DNA of 64,000 bases from Sunxiuqinia rutila (GTDB lineage Bacteria > Bacteroidota > Bacteroidia > Bacteroidales > Prolixibacteraceae), in NCBI RefSeq assembly GCF_050589705.1, contig NZ_JBNGOT010000014.1:67033-131032 (forward strand), given 5' to 3'. Below, piece after piece: positions 52,791-61,944 of this stretch; position 1 is the stretch's first letter, and each line of letters starts with the position of its first letter. The notes under the pieces were generated by a model. It saw only the letters and a program-made list of their open reading frames with translations, ran no database searches and was not told the origin of the DNA. The position numbers and the translations under genes were made by a program.

Positions 52791-54848
52791 ATGAAACGAT
52801 ACACATTCGCACTAATCATCTTTTTGGTGATTAGTTGCTTTAATTCTTATGCTGACGATTGCTTACCGGATAGACAATCCGGTAAGCCGTTGAGCATGAC
52901 AACAGTTGGCTGGGAAGGGGCAAAAAGCCAGTGGAAAGGATTTGACCGTTATGACTTTGTTTTCTTTCCCGAAGAGCAAAAGGTTGGACTGCCTGGTGAA
53001 AGTGCTGATGGAGGTGGCCTTTCTGCCCGGATCGTCGTTCCAAAAGTTGCATTGCCCGGAAATCCTTGGGTATGGCGAGCACGTTTCCCGGATTGGCATA
53101 CGGAAATGGACAGTATCTTGCTCAGCGAAGGTTTTTACATCGCATACATCAATACGAATAATCAGTATGGCAGTCCGGTAGCAGTGGCTAACTGGAATCA
53201 TTTCTACGAATATTTGGTGAATCAGCATCAGTTGTCCCGAAAAGTGGCGTTGGAAGGCGTTAGCCGGGGCGGTTTGTTCATTTACAATTGGGCTAAACAG
53301 AACCCGGAGAAAGTGAGTTGTATTTATGCCGAAGCGCCGGTTTGCGACTTTAAGAGTTGGCCCGGTGGATTTGGTAAAGGGCAGGGGAGTGCTGCCGATT
53401 GGGAGCGCTTAAAGCAGGAGTATGGCTTTGCATCGGATGAAGAGGCCTTGAACTATGCGAACAATCCCCTGGATAACCTGGAGCTGCTTGCTTTGGGCAA
53501 AGTGCCTGTTATGCATATGATCGGCTTGAAAGATGAAGTTGTTCCTCCCCAGGAAAATACCTTCTTGCTTATTGACCGGTATGTGAAGCTGGGAGGGGCA
53601 GCTACAATCATTCCTTGTACCCAGGGAGAACAGAAACTGTTTGGGCATCATTTCCCAATTGAAACGCCGGAGTTGGGGGCACAATTTATCCTTCAGCATA
53701 CCGAATTGCCTGAAGAACTCTTGGATGCTACCCAGTATCATCGGCTTCGGGACGGATTGAAGAACAGTCAAATTAAGTTTGAGCGGGAAAAGAAAGGACG
53801 GGTGGCGTTTCTGGGCGGTTCAATCACTTACAATGGTGGTTGGCGCGATAGCATTTGTAACTACCTGCAAACGCGTTTCCCGGATACGGACTTTGAGTTT
53901 ATTGCTGCGGGCATCCCTTCCATGGGGGCTACGCCGGCTGCCTTTCGACTGGAGCGCGATGTGTTGGCCAACGGGCCGGTTGACTTGCTGTTTGAAGAGG
54001 CCGCTGTGAATGATGCCACCAATGGGCGAAGCGATGAAGAGCAAGTAAGAGCGATGGAAGGTATTGTTCGTCATTTAAGAAAGAGCAATCCGGCGATTGA
54101 TTTAGTGATCATGCATTTTGTGGATCCCGACAAAATGGAGACTTACCGCCAGGGAGAAGTGCCTAAAGTAATTCAGAATCACGAAAAAGTAGCTGCTCAT
54201 TACAGAATTGCTACCATAAACCTGGCCAAAGAAGTAACCGACAGGATTGATGCCGGTGAGTTTTCCTGGGAAGAAGATTTTAAAAACCTGCATCCTTCGC
54301 CATTTGGACAGCAGGTTTATTATCGATCGATGGAGCAACTGTTGGATCGAGCCTGGAGTGGCTTTGTGGCCGAAGATGACAAGCTCACAAGTTACCCGAT
54401 GCCCGATCCGATTGATCCCGACAACTATGGCAATGGAAAGCTTGTTGTTGTTGACAAGAAGCACGAAGGGAAAGGCTGGCAGTTTGTGCCCAGCTGGAAG
54501 CCCGCGGATAACAAAGGAACCCGGGCAAACTATGTCAACGTACCCATGTTGGTTTGCGAAAAACCATCAGGTATTTTGAAGTGGGACTTTGAAGGAAATA
54601 CCGTTGGAATAGCCGTTGCGGCAGGTCCCGATGCAGGGATAATCGAATACCGCATTGATGGCGGCAGTTGGCAGCAACTGGACTTATTTACCCGTTGGAG
54701 TGCACATTTACACCTTCCCTGGTATTACACCTTGGCGACCGGGCTGGATGAAGGAAAGCATGTGCTGAGAATCCGGGTTTCCGCAGAAAAAAACAAGCAA
54801 AGCACGGGAAATGCTTGCCGAATCAGGTATTTCTATTGCAGCGATTAA
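52791..54848 (+). CDS. Fusion: alpha/beta-hydrolase plus SGNH-hydrolase (probable carbohydrate esterase)
   Basis: This 685-residue exported protein (ATG at 52791, 10 bp after the previous stop; signal peptide ends near SYAD) has two different esterase folds. The first (about 50-305) is an alpha/beta hydrolase with Ser158 in LEGVSRGGLF, probable Asp248 in GLKDEVVPP and His near 286-287 in FGHHFP. The second (about 335-525) is an SGNH hydrolase with Ser344 in FLGGSITYNGGW, Gly near 374, Asn407 in AVNDATNG and His501 in NLHPSPFG; the usual Asp three residues before that His is Lys498. A beta-sandwich tail follows. Deacylation of acetylated glycan is the likely role. A palindrome is embedded near the mature N-terminus. 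Confidence 0.86.
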   Translation: MKRYTFALIIFLVISCFNSYADDCLPDRQSGKPLSMTTVGWEGAKSQWKGFDRYDFVFFPEEQKVGLPGESADGGGLSARIVVPKVALPGNPWVWRARFPDWHTEMDSILLSEGFYIAYINTNNQYGSPVAVANWNHFYEYLVNQHQLSRKVALEGVSRGGLFIYNWAKQNPEKVSCIYAEAPVCDFKSWPGGFGKGQGSAADWERLKQEYGFASDEEALNYANNPLDNLELLALGKVPVMHMIGLKDEVVPPQENTFLLIDRYVKLGGAATIIPCTQGEQKLFGHHFPIETPELGAQFILQHTELPEELLDATQYHRLRDGLKNSQIKFEREKKGRVAFLGGSITYNGGWRDSICNYLQTRFPDTDFEFIAAGIPSMGATPAAFRLERDVLANGPVDLLFEEAAVNDATNGRSDEEQVRAMEGIVRHLRKSNPAIDLVIMHFVDPDKMETYRQGEVPKVIQNHEKVAAHYRIATINLAKEVTDRIDAGEFSWEEDFKNLHPSPFGQQVYYRSMEQLLDRAWSGFVAEDDKLTSYPMPDPIDPDNYGNGKLVVVDKKHEGKGWQFVPSWKPADNKGTRANYVNVPMLVCEKPSGILKWDFEGNTVGIAVAAGPDAGIIEYRIDGGSWQQLDLFTRWSAHLHLPWYYTLATGLDEGKHVLRIRVSAEKNKQSTGNACRIRYFYCSD
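52861..52887 (+). repeat. 11-bp perfect palindrome inside the esterase coding region
   Basis: GCTTACCGGAT (52861-52871) and ATCCGGTAAGC (52877-52887) are perfect inverted arms around AGACA, followed by TGAGCATGAC. The element encodes CLPDRQSGKPLSM just after the signal peptide. It resembles REP-type mobile palindromes, though that is judged from memory. Confidence 0.65.
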
Positions 54849-55027
54849 AGCAGGTTGTTGGGAAGCTTGACTGAATATAGAGTAGCTTTTGTATTGCTTT
54901 TCTTGTCTGGAATGTCAGATATATAAACATATATCTGCCTATTTTTTCGTATTGTGGTTTCTAATTAATTGACTACGGACCATCTTCTTCATATTATAAT
55001 AGGCGGTAGCAATTGTTATAATTTTTT

Positions 55028-55035
55028 TAGATTTG
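55028..55035 (+). promoter_or_regulatory. Candidate -7 box of the sigma gene
   Basis: TAGATTTG matches TAnnTTTG exactly, 22 nt before the ATG at 55057. No TTTG is found at -33 spacing. Confidence 0.4.
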
Positions 55036-55056
55036 CTGTACTACTATTCTACTACC

Positions 55057-55644
55057 ATGATGACAGACGACTTAGAACTGCTGAAAGGTTTAAGAAACAG
55101 TGATGAAATTGCTTTTAAAATTTTGTACAAAAAGTATTTCTCGCGTCTCTATTATTTTACGTTAGAGTTTGTTCCTCTAAAAGATTTGGCAGAAAATATT
55201 GTACAGGATACCTTCTTTACGCTATGGAGTAAACGTCATCATCTGAAAGAGAATAGCCAGTTAGGAGCCTACCTTTTTACAGTCACAAAAAATAATTGTC
55301 TTTATAAACTGAGAAGTCAACGCTACCGACAGCAGTTATTTGTCAACTCGAATGATTTACAGGAACTGGAGTTAAATCTTGACGTACTAAATTCTTTAGA
55401 TTCCTCTGAGTATACTTTTAGCGAGATAGAACGAATTATCAAGCAAACCTTGGAGGAGCTTCCACCGCAATGCAGAAATGTTTTCACTTTAAGTCGATTT
55501 AAAGGCATGAAAAACAGGGAAATTGCTGAGGAATTAAATATTTCGGAAAAAGTAGTTGAAAAGCATATGACCAAAGGGCTAAAGCATTTTCGAATAGCAC
55601 TAAAAGACTATCTCCCGTTTGTTCTCTATCTCTTAATAAAATAA
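55057..55644 (+). CDS. ECF-type RNA polymerase sigma-70 factor
   Basis: This 195-residue ECF sigma factor starts at the ATG at 55057 (MMTDDLELLKGLRNSDEIAF), which gives the normal short leader before region 2. Region 2 is FKILYKKYFSRLYYFTLEFV and NIVQDTFFTLWSKR; region 4 is LPPQCRNVFTLSRFKGMKNR and IAEELNISEKVVEKHMTKGL. It is followed after 83 bp by fecR and then an STN-type susC, so it should activate the susC/susD/propeller genes at 56891-63612. Confidence 0.93.
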   Translation: MMTDDLELLKGLRNSDEIAFKILYKKYFSRLYYFTLEFVPLKDLAENIVQDTFFTLWSKRHHLKENSQLGAYLFTVTKNNCLYKLRSQRYRQQLFVNSNDLQELELNLDVLNSLDSSEYTFSEIERIIKQTLEELPPQCRNVFTLSRFKGMKNREIAEELNISEKVVEKHMTKGLKHFRIALKDYLPFVLYLLIK

Positions 55645-55727
55645 GCTTTTCTGTTTTTTTTGTAATTTTTTTTTCTACGTGAAGGGGGGGAGATCGGACT
55701 TTGTGCATTCTATTACTAGAAGCAACT

Positions 55728-56723
55728 ATGGAAAAATCGGAGAAAATACTAAAAGTAGCGATGGGCTCTTCTGTTGAAGATAAAGAGCAAGTCCTGGAGC
55801 AGATTAAAAAAGACAAGCAGGATATGGCTACCTACAAAAGTGCGAAAATTGCATGGTCTTTTTTGGCAGCATCCAAGGAAGTTCCAAGCCATGAAGTGGA
55901 GGAGTCTTATAAAAGGTTAAGTCAAAGAATCAAAAGAGCGGAAGCTCCTGCCAAGCGGTTACCGTTTTTGAAATATGCAGCTGCTCTGGTTTTACTGATC
56001 GGAATTTCTTCAATCATGTTTTGGCTTGGTGGAAATTACAAGATCAACAAAAAGCAAAGTGTACATTATTCCACGGTCGTTGCCGAATATGGGCAAATTG
56101 CTCATGTCATTCTGCCTGATAGCTCAGTTGTTTGGTTAAACTCAGGGACAAAATTAACCTACTCGAATGATTTTGCGGTCAATTCCCGCCATTTAAAGCT
56201 GGAGGGGCAAGCCTTTTTCGAAATTTCTAAAAATAAGAATCTTCCTCTAAAGGTTGCAACTGAAGCTGGTATCTCGGTAAAGGTATTAGGGACGAAGTTT
56301 GATGTTAAAGCCTATCCTGGGGATGATCAGGTTAATGTTGTGTTGGAAGAAGGAAGTGTAGAGCTGGAAAGTTTCAAGAATCAAGGCACAAAACAAAAAT
56401 TAGTACCGGGAGAAATGATGACTTACAATGTTTCTGAAAATAGGATGAACATTGCCAGAATAGAAACAGGAGATTATACTTCATGGAAAGAGGGAGCATT
56501 GGTTTTTAAAGATGAACCAATGCAACAAGTTATTCGAAAGCTTGAGCGTAGGTATAATGTGGAGGTTGAAGTGATTAATACGGCTGTTTATCAGTCTATC
56601 TTCAATGCAAATTTTAAAAATGAAAGTTTGAAAGAGATTCTGGATTTCATCGAATTTTCGTGTCCAATAACCTATCAGTTAGTGGATGAGGGAGAGGGGA
56701 AAACTAAGATCATTTTAAAATAA
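55728..56723 (+). CDS. FecR-family anti-sigma factor
   Basis: This 331-residue anti-sigma factor starts at the ATG at 55728. It has a cytoplasmic N-terminus, a membrane helix near 80-101 (FLKYAAALVLLIGISSIMFW), the FecR domain (HVILPDSSVVWLNSGTKLTY, LKLEGQAFFEISKNKNLPLK, VKVLGTKFDVKAYPGDDQVN) and a C-terminal DUF4974 domain (LVFKDEPMQQVIRKLERRYN, FKNESLKEILDFIEFSCPIT). It lies between its sigma gene and susC; the gap to susC holds two hairpins. Confidence 0.93.
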   Translation: MEKSEKILKVAMGSSVEDKEQVLEQIKKDKQDMATYKSAKIAWSFLAASKEVPSHEVEESYKRLSQRIKRAEAPAKRLPFLKYAAALVLLIGISSIMFWLGGNYKINKKQSVHYSTVVAEYGQIAHVILPDSSVVWLNSGTKLTYSNDFAVNSRHLKLEGQAFFEISKNKNLPLKVATEAGISVKVLGTKFDVKAYPGDDQVNVVLEEGSVELESFKNQGTKQKLVPGEMMTYNVSENRMNIARIETGDYTSWKEGALVFKDEPMQQVIRKLERRYNVEVEVINTAVYQSIFNANFKNESLKEILDFIEFSCPITYQLVDEGEGKTKIILK

Positions 56724-56785
56724 CTCATTATTATTAACTCAACAATGGAGTGCCAATGAAGAATTAACAACCTAACAACAAAAGG

Positions 56786-56811
56786 AAAGGAGATGCTGTA
56801 ACATCCCCTTT
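56786..56811 (+). other. Hairpin 1 in the fecR-susC gap (second PUL)
   Basis: Arms 56786-56795 and 56802-56811 pair at nine of ten positions (one A-C mismatch) with a 6-nt loop. It corresponds in place to the hairpin at 35124-35144 although the sequence differs. Confidence 0.5.
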
Positions 56812-56821
56812 TCAATGATTA

Positions 56822-56851
56822 AGTGCTGAATGTCTTGCAAACTGCAGCACT
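56822..56851 (+). other. Hairpin 2 in the fecR-susC gap (second PUL)
   Basis: AGTGCTG (56822-56828) pairs perfectly with CAGCACT (56845-56851) around a 16-nt loop, 39 bp before the susC ATG. It corresponds in place to the hairpin at 35151-35173. Confidence 0.5.
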
Positions 56852-56890
56852 AGCTTATTTGAATTGTATAACTCAAATCGAAACAAATTT

Positions 56891-59800
56891 ATGAAAAAAA
56901 AATGTTATTCATTGATTTTCATAGGGACTGCGCTATGGAAATCAAAACTGATTAGAACCATGAGAGTAACCTTGTTTTTAATGGTGCTAAGCGTTCTGCA
57001 GTTACATGCTGTTGGTTCGTATTCGCAGAGTACCAAAATGAATCTAAACCTGAGAAATGTACCCATAAAACAGGTACTTAAACAAATTGAAGAGCAATCG
57101 GAATTCTATTTTATTTATGATGCCTCTGTTGTTAATGTAGATAAGATGGTTAGCATTAATGCCAAAAACAATTTGGTTCCGGAAATTTTAGATGAAATTT
57201 TCGAAGGGGCTAATGTGAAGTATAAAATAACTAACCGGCAGATTGCAATTACTTCATCAAGTAAAGATATAGCTTCCCGGCAGCAATCTGTTTCGGGAAG
57301 AGTGACAGATGTTTCTGGAAGTCCTTTGCCAGGTGTAACAGTGGTGATTGATGGAACTACCCAAGGAGCAATTACGGGGTTGGACGGCGAGTATCAATTG
57401 GAAAATGTTCCGACTGATGCAACCCTTGTTTTCTCTTTTGTAGGAATGAGAACTTCTAAGGTAGAAATCAACGGAAGAACGGTAATTGATGTTGTTCTTC
57501 AGGATGAAACCATTGGGCTGGAGGAAGTTGTTGCCGTAGGGTATGGTACTCAGAAAAAAGTTAATTTGACAGGATCGGTTGCTTCTGTTAGTGGAGAAGA
57601 TTTGGTGAAAAGACCTGTGACGAACGTTGAGACAATGTTGCAGGGGCAAATGCCGGGAGTGCAAATTGTTCAGAACTCAGGAGAACCAGGAAATGAAGGT
57701 GTCTCAATTCGAATTCGTGGTAATGGAACTTTCAGTAGCGCTGGCTCAAATCCTTTGGTCCTGGTTGATGGAGTTCAAGGTAGCCTGGCCGATTTGAATC
57801 CGAATAACATCGAAAGCATATCTGTTTTGAAAGATGCTGCCTCGGCGTCAATTTATGGCGCTCGTGCAGCCAACGGGGTTATTCTTGTCACCACAAAAAA
57901 AGGGACAGAAGGACGGATTACAATGAGTTATAATGGTAACTATGCCATTCATACTCCCACGAAGTTATTTGATTTGATCACCAACTCGGCCGAATACATG
58001 GAGCTATTCAATGAAGCCAGGTTAAACTCAGGTTTAACTTCCGGTTTATATACAGATGAGATGATCAATGCCTACCGTAGTGCTACCGACCGAAATTTGT
58101 ACCCCAATACTGATTGGCTGGACCTTCTGTTTAGTCCTGCTCCAACCCACACCCATAATTTAAGTTTTAGCGGAGGAAGTAATGGAACGACTTTTAATGT
58201 TTCTCTTGGTTACGTGAATCAGGAGGGGGTTATGAAAGGGTTTGATTATGAAAAATACAATGTGCGAGTCAACTTGAGTTCAAAGGTTAATGAAAACATC
58301 AAGTTTGGCGGAAACTTCTCTGTGAAAAAGGGAATGAAAACAGCTCCTAGACAAGGCGCTGGCGATACCTTTCTTGCTGCTATGTCTCAGGCTCCTACTT
58401 ATGCACCACAACTGGCAGATGGAAGTGGTCGATATACCTACAAAGCGTATGATTTTGAGTCTAATAACAAAAGTCCGATGGCCATTATTGGGAATCGTGT
58501 TAACCGCAATACCAATGATTATGTAATTTCATCTCAAGGTTGGTTGGATGTAAAACTGTTTAAAGGGCTGACTTGGTATACTAAAGCCGCCATTAACTTG
58601 GATTTTAGCAAGTACGATGACTTCAGGCCTCAGGTGCCGTTGTACAATTTCCGTACAAATGAATTCATGACTTATCTGGATGTTGGTGGATCGGGTTTAA
58701 TTGTTCAGGACGATCAAACCGAGTACAAAAACCTATACACTTATCTGAATTTTGATCAGCAATTTGGAGCTGGACACACGATTACGACTCAGGTTGGTTA
58801 TAGTGTTGAAGACAACACTTATCAATACTTGAGAGGCTACAGAAAAGATTATCCGAGTGACGTATTGCGCGAACTCGATGCTGGAAGTCCGGCTGTTCAG
58901 CAAGCTAGCGGAACAAAAACAGAGTGGGCTTTGATGTCATTCTTTGGTCGATTAGGTTATAATTATAAAGACAGGTACCTAGTTGAAGCAAATCTTCGGT
59001 ATGACGGTACTTCCAGGTTGTCTCCTGACTCAAGATGGGGTGCCTTTCCTTCTTTTTCTGTAGGATGGAGAATGTCAGAAGAGCAGTTTTTTCAGAATAT
59101 GAATGCTGACTGGATCAATAACCTGAAGATAAGGGGTTCCTACGGAAAGTTAGGAAACCAGAATATTGGTTTGTATCCTTACCAATCGATACTGGATTTG
59201 ACCGGCAATTATTCATTCGATGACTCAAGCCTTTCTTCAGGTGTGGCTCAAACCCGGCTTTCCAATGAAAATATTATGTGGGAAACCACCAGTATTACTG
59301 ACTTTGGTTTTGATCTGACAGCATTTGAAGGTTTTAATGTAACCTTTGACTGGTATAAAAAAAGAACGACTGATATTTTAAGAAGTTCACAGGTGACCAA
59401 TGCGGTGGGATTAAATCCGCCAACGGTTAATAATGGAACCATGGAGAATACAGGAGTTGAATTGAGCTTACAGTATGCCAATCAGCTAAGGTCAGGTTCA
59501 TTCACTGGATTGAACTATCGTTTGGGATTTAACATTGATCATTATAAAAATGAGTTGGTTGATTTTGGCGAGCGGGAGATAAGTGGGTATTCTTTGCGTG
59601 AAGAAGGTGCCGAATGGGATTCTTATTACATGCTGGAGTGGATTGGTATTTTTCAGTCGGAACAAGAGATTGTCGACTCTCCAAAACAGTTTAATGATGC
59701 CACTGTTCCTGGTGATTTGAAATTTAAGGATCAAAACAGTGATGGTGTCATTGACAATGATGACCGGATTGCTTTGTCTGGGCGATACCCGGCATTTAAT

Positions 59801-60268
59801 TATTCTTTTAACCTGGCTGCCAATTGGAAAGGATTTGATTTATCGGCTCAGTTGCAAGGGGTGCAAGGGGTGAAATATTTTGTCAACGACTGGGGAACAA
59901 TTCCTTTTGTACAAGGCTCGCCTCCAACGACAGACTGGCGTGATCGCTGGACTGAAACAAACCCATCGACAACGATGCCTCGAATTTATTGGGGATGGGG
60001 AGCACCTGAACGAATCAGGCGAAATTCTTCTTGGTATTTGCAAGATGGATCATACTTGAGATTGAAAAACTTGACGGTTGGCTATACCTTACCCCGAACA
60101 TTCTTTGATCGCGTTGGCCTTAACGAATTCCGTATTTATTTTTCAGGAGATAACCTGTTTACAATTACCGATTATCCCGGGTTAGATCCCGAACGTGGAG
60201 GAAGTGGGCGCTTTGTGAATTACCCACAGAATAAAATCTATTCATTCGGGGTAAATGTTAAATTCTAA
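56891..60268 (+). CDS. SusC/RagA-family TonB-dependent transporter with STN signalling domain
   Basis: This 1125-residue importer/transducer starts at the ATG at 56891 (MKKKCYSLIFIGTALW), rather than nine codons upstream. An export signal ends near SYSQ (46). The STN domain (about 50-120) reads MNLNLRNVPIKQVLKQIEEQ and SEFYFIYDASVV, and the carboxypeptidase-regulatory-like domain reads VSGRVTDVSGSPLPGVTVVI. The linker LEEVVAVGYGTQKKVNLTGS precedes the plug NPLVLVDGVQG, ISVLKDAASASIYGARAANG and the barrel ending IYSFGVNVKF. It closely parallels the STN-SusC at 35202. It precedes susD by 11 bp and is expected to signal to the FecR encoded upstream. Confidence 0.96.
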   Translation: MKKKCYSLIFIGTALWKSKLIRTMRVTLFLMVLSVLQLHAVGSYSQSTKMNLNLRNVPIKQVLKQIEEQSEFYFIYDASVVNVDKMVSINAKNNLVPEILDEIFEGANVKYKITNRQIAITSSSKDIASRQQSVSGRVTDVSGSPLPGVTVVIDGTTQGAITGLDGEYQLENVPTDATLVFSFVGMRTSKVEINGRTVIDVVLQDETIGLEEVVAVGYGTQKKVNLTGSVASVSGEDLVKRPVTNVETMLQGQMPGVQIVQNSGEPGNEGVSIRIRGNGTFSSAGSNPLVLVDGVQGSLADLNPNNIESISVLKDAASASIYGARAANGVILVTTKKGTEGRITMSYNGNYAIHTPTKLFDLITNSAEYMELFNEARLNSGLTSGLYTDEMINAYRSATDRNLYPNTDWLDLLFSPAPTHTHNLSFSGGSNGTTFNVSLGYVNQEGVMKGFDYEKYNVRVNLSSKVNENIKFGGNFSVKKGMKTAPRQGAGDTFLAAMSQAPTYAPQLADGSGRYTYKAYDFESNNKSPMAIIGNRVNRNTNDYVISSQGWLDVKLFKGLTWYTKAAINLDFSKYDDFRPQVPLYNFRTNEFMTYLDVGGSGLIVQDDQTEYKNLYTYLNFDQQFGAGHTITTQVGYSVEDNTYQYLRGYRKDYPSDVLRELDAGSPAVQQASGTKTEWALMSFFGRLGYNYKDRYLVEANLRYDGTSRLSPDSRWGAFPSFSVGWRMSEEQFFQNMNADWINNLKIRGSYGKLGNQNIGLYPYQSILDLTGNYSFDDSSLSSGVAQTRLSNENIMWETTSITDFGFDLTAFEGFNVTFDWYKKRTTDILRSSQVTNAVGLNPPTVNNGTMENTGVELSLQYANQLRSGSFTGLNYRLGFNIDHYKNELVDFGEREISGYSLREEGAEWDSYYMLEWIGIFQSEQEIVDSPKQFNDATVPGDLKFKDQNSDGVIDNDDRIALSGRYPAFNYSFNLAANWKGFDLSAQLQGVQGVKYFVNDWGTIPFVQGSPPTTDWRDRWTETNPSTTMPRIYWGWGAPERIRRNSSWYLQDGSYLRLKNLTVGYTLPRTFFDRVGLNEFRIYFSGDNLFTITDYPGLDPERGGSGRFVNYPQNKIYSFGVNVKF

Positions 60269-60279
60269 AAAGTATAAAT

Positions 60280-61833
60280 ATGAAAAGTTGTAAAATACTA
60301 ATTATCATATTATCCATCATAACATTGAGTGGATGTGAAGATTATCTTGATAAACAGCCTCTGGATCAGATATCGTCGAGTACATTTTGGAAAACGAAAG
60401 CTGATTTTGAAATGGCATTGACAGCCAACTATGGTTATATGCATGGTTCTACGGGAGGTCCCTGGGATAACCCACCTGCTGGAATGTGGGGATATATGCT
60501 CCCTAACTGGGATAACTTAACCGATAACAGTTATGGGCAGCATAACTATGGAGGAACAAAATCAATTGTTGCCGGAGATATTAGTTCAACCACTGGTGGC
60601 TATGTCTCTGGAGTATATAAGTTCTGTTACCAGGCTATAGCAAGGGCAAATATCTTTTTAAATGAATTAGCGAAGTACGAGGGGAACGATATTTCGGAGC
60701 AGGAGAAAAAGGAGGCCGAAGCAGAAGTACGTTTTTTGAGAGCCTATTATTATTTTCAGCTCTACTGTTTTTATGGCGATGTCCCTCTGGTTCTGGAGCC
60801 GCTAACATTGGAAAATCAGGAACAGGCTAAGGTTGGAGCAGATAAAATTTTAGAGCAAGTGTTTATTGATTTAGACTTTGCAATTACTAATTCAAGCTCA
60901 AACCCCTATTACGAAAACAGCGGGCATGTATCGCAGTCAACAGCACAGGCAATGAAAGCCCGGGTGTTGATTTACACAGCATATGATCGTTCAGGAACTC
61001 CAAACTTAGCGCAGCTGGAGGAAGTCGCTGAATTGTGTAGCAGCATAATGCCAAAATATTCCTTGAGCCCTGTGTTCGAAGATTTGTTTCAAGATGCTGG
61101 TCAAAAGGGGAATACCGAGATTATTTTCTCCGTAAATTATTTAGCTCCTGATAATGTTCCTGCTTACGGAACAGATATCGTATTTGGAGATTGGATGGCG
61201 ATAAGTCCGCTACAGAGTTTTGTTGATGTGTTCGAATGTATAGATGGTTTACCTTGGGGTGAGTCTCCCTTGACCAATCCTGATAATCCAATGGAAAATC
61301 GGGATCCAAGACTTTCAGTAACTGTTTTTGCAGACTATGTTGATTGGGGTGGAGGAAGTACACATCATCCTTCCAATAGTGCACCAAGTGGATATGGTTT
61401 TAAGAAATTTCTTGACCCGGCCAATATTCCCTATGGATACTCTACACTTAGTCAACAGAATACTGTTGTGTTAAGATTAGCAGAAGTTCTGTTGATGTAT
61501 GCTGAAGCACAAAATGAAGTTTCCGGGCCTGATGAGTCTGTTTATAATGCGGTAAATGCAATCAGAGACCGGGTTGAAATGCCGGCATTACCGGAAGGAC
61601 TGTCCAAAGAGGAGATGAGAGAAAGAATCAGGCATGAACGAAGAGTGGAACTTGCCTTTGAAGGGGTACGCTATTTCGATTTAAAACGCTGGAATATTGC
61701 CGGAGAAGTTTTGAATAATGTAACGGATGGATTTTTATCCTACCACTGGGAGGATAAGTTTTACCACTGGCCTATTCCGCAAGAGGAAATTGATAAAAAC
61801 CACGGGGTTTTAGAGCAAAATTCGGATTACTAA
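60280..61833 (+). CDS. SusD/RagB-family outer-membrane glycan-binding lipoprotein
   Basis: This 517-residue lipoprotein has a signal ending IITLSGC (Cys19), then EDYLDKQPLDQISSSTFWKT. SusD motifs are EAEVRFLRAYYYFQLYCFYG, DVPLVLEPLTLE, VLRLAEVLLMYAEAQNEVSG, RIRHERRVELAFEGVRYFDL and HWPIPQEEIDKNHGVLEQNS. It binds the incoming glycan and partners the preceding SusC. A long hairpin separates it from the propeller glycosidase gene. Confidence 0.95.
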   Translation: MKSCKILIIILSIITLSGCEDYLDKQPLDQISSSTFWKTKADFEMALTANYGYMHGSTGGPWDNPPAGMWGYMLPNWDNLTDNSYGQHNYGGTKSIVAGDISSTTGGYVSGVYKFCYQAIARANIFLNELAKYEGNDISEQEKKEAEAEVRFLRAYYYFQLYCFYGDVPLVLEPLTLENQEQAKVGADKILEQVFIDLDFAITNSSSNPYYENSGHVSQSTAQAMKARVLIYTAYDRSGTPNLAQLEEVAELCSSIMPKYSLSPVFEDLFQDAGQKGNTEIIFSVNYLAPDNVPAYGTDIVFGDWMAISPLQSFVDVFECIDGLPWGESPLTNPDNPMENRDPRLSVTVFADYVDWGGGSTHHPSNSAPSGYGFKKFLDPANIPYGYSTLSQQNTVVLRLAEVLLMYAEAQNEVSGPDESVYNAVNAIRDRVEMPALPEGLSKEEMRERIRHERRVELAFEGVRYFDLKRWNIAGEVLNNVTDGFLSYHWEDKFYHWPIPQEEIDKNHGVLEQNSDY

Positions 61834-61847
61834 TACAACAAGCAGCA

Positions 61848-61883
61848 AAGAAAGTAAAAGAGATATTGCTCTTTTGCTTTCTT
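61848..61883 (+). terminator. 15-bp hairpin after susD
   Basis: Arms 61848-61862 and 61869-61883 form 15 bp with one U-G pair around a 6-nt loop, 15 bp beyond the susD stop. No T-run follows, so partial readthrough into the glycosidase gene at 61945 is likely; a role in stabilising susCD mRNA is inferred. Confidence 0.6.
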
Positions 61884-61944
61884 GTTGTTGAAAATTGCAT
61901 CTGATCCGTACAGAAACCAATGACTAAACCGAAATACTCAAAAA

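Noticed and set aside
57257..57664. 135-codon minus-strand reading frame opposite susC
   Set aside because: It is fully covered by the carboxypeptidase-regulatory-like and plug regions of SusC and has no signal of its own.
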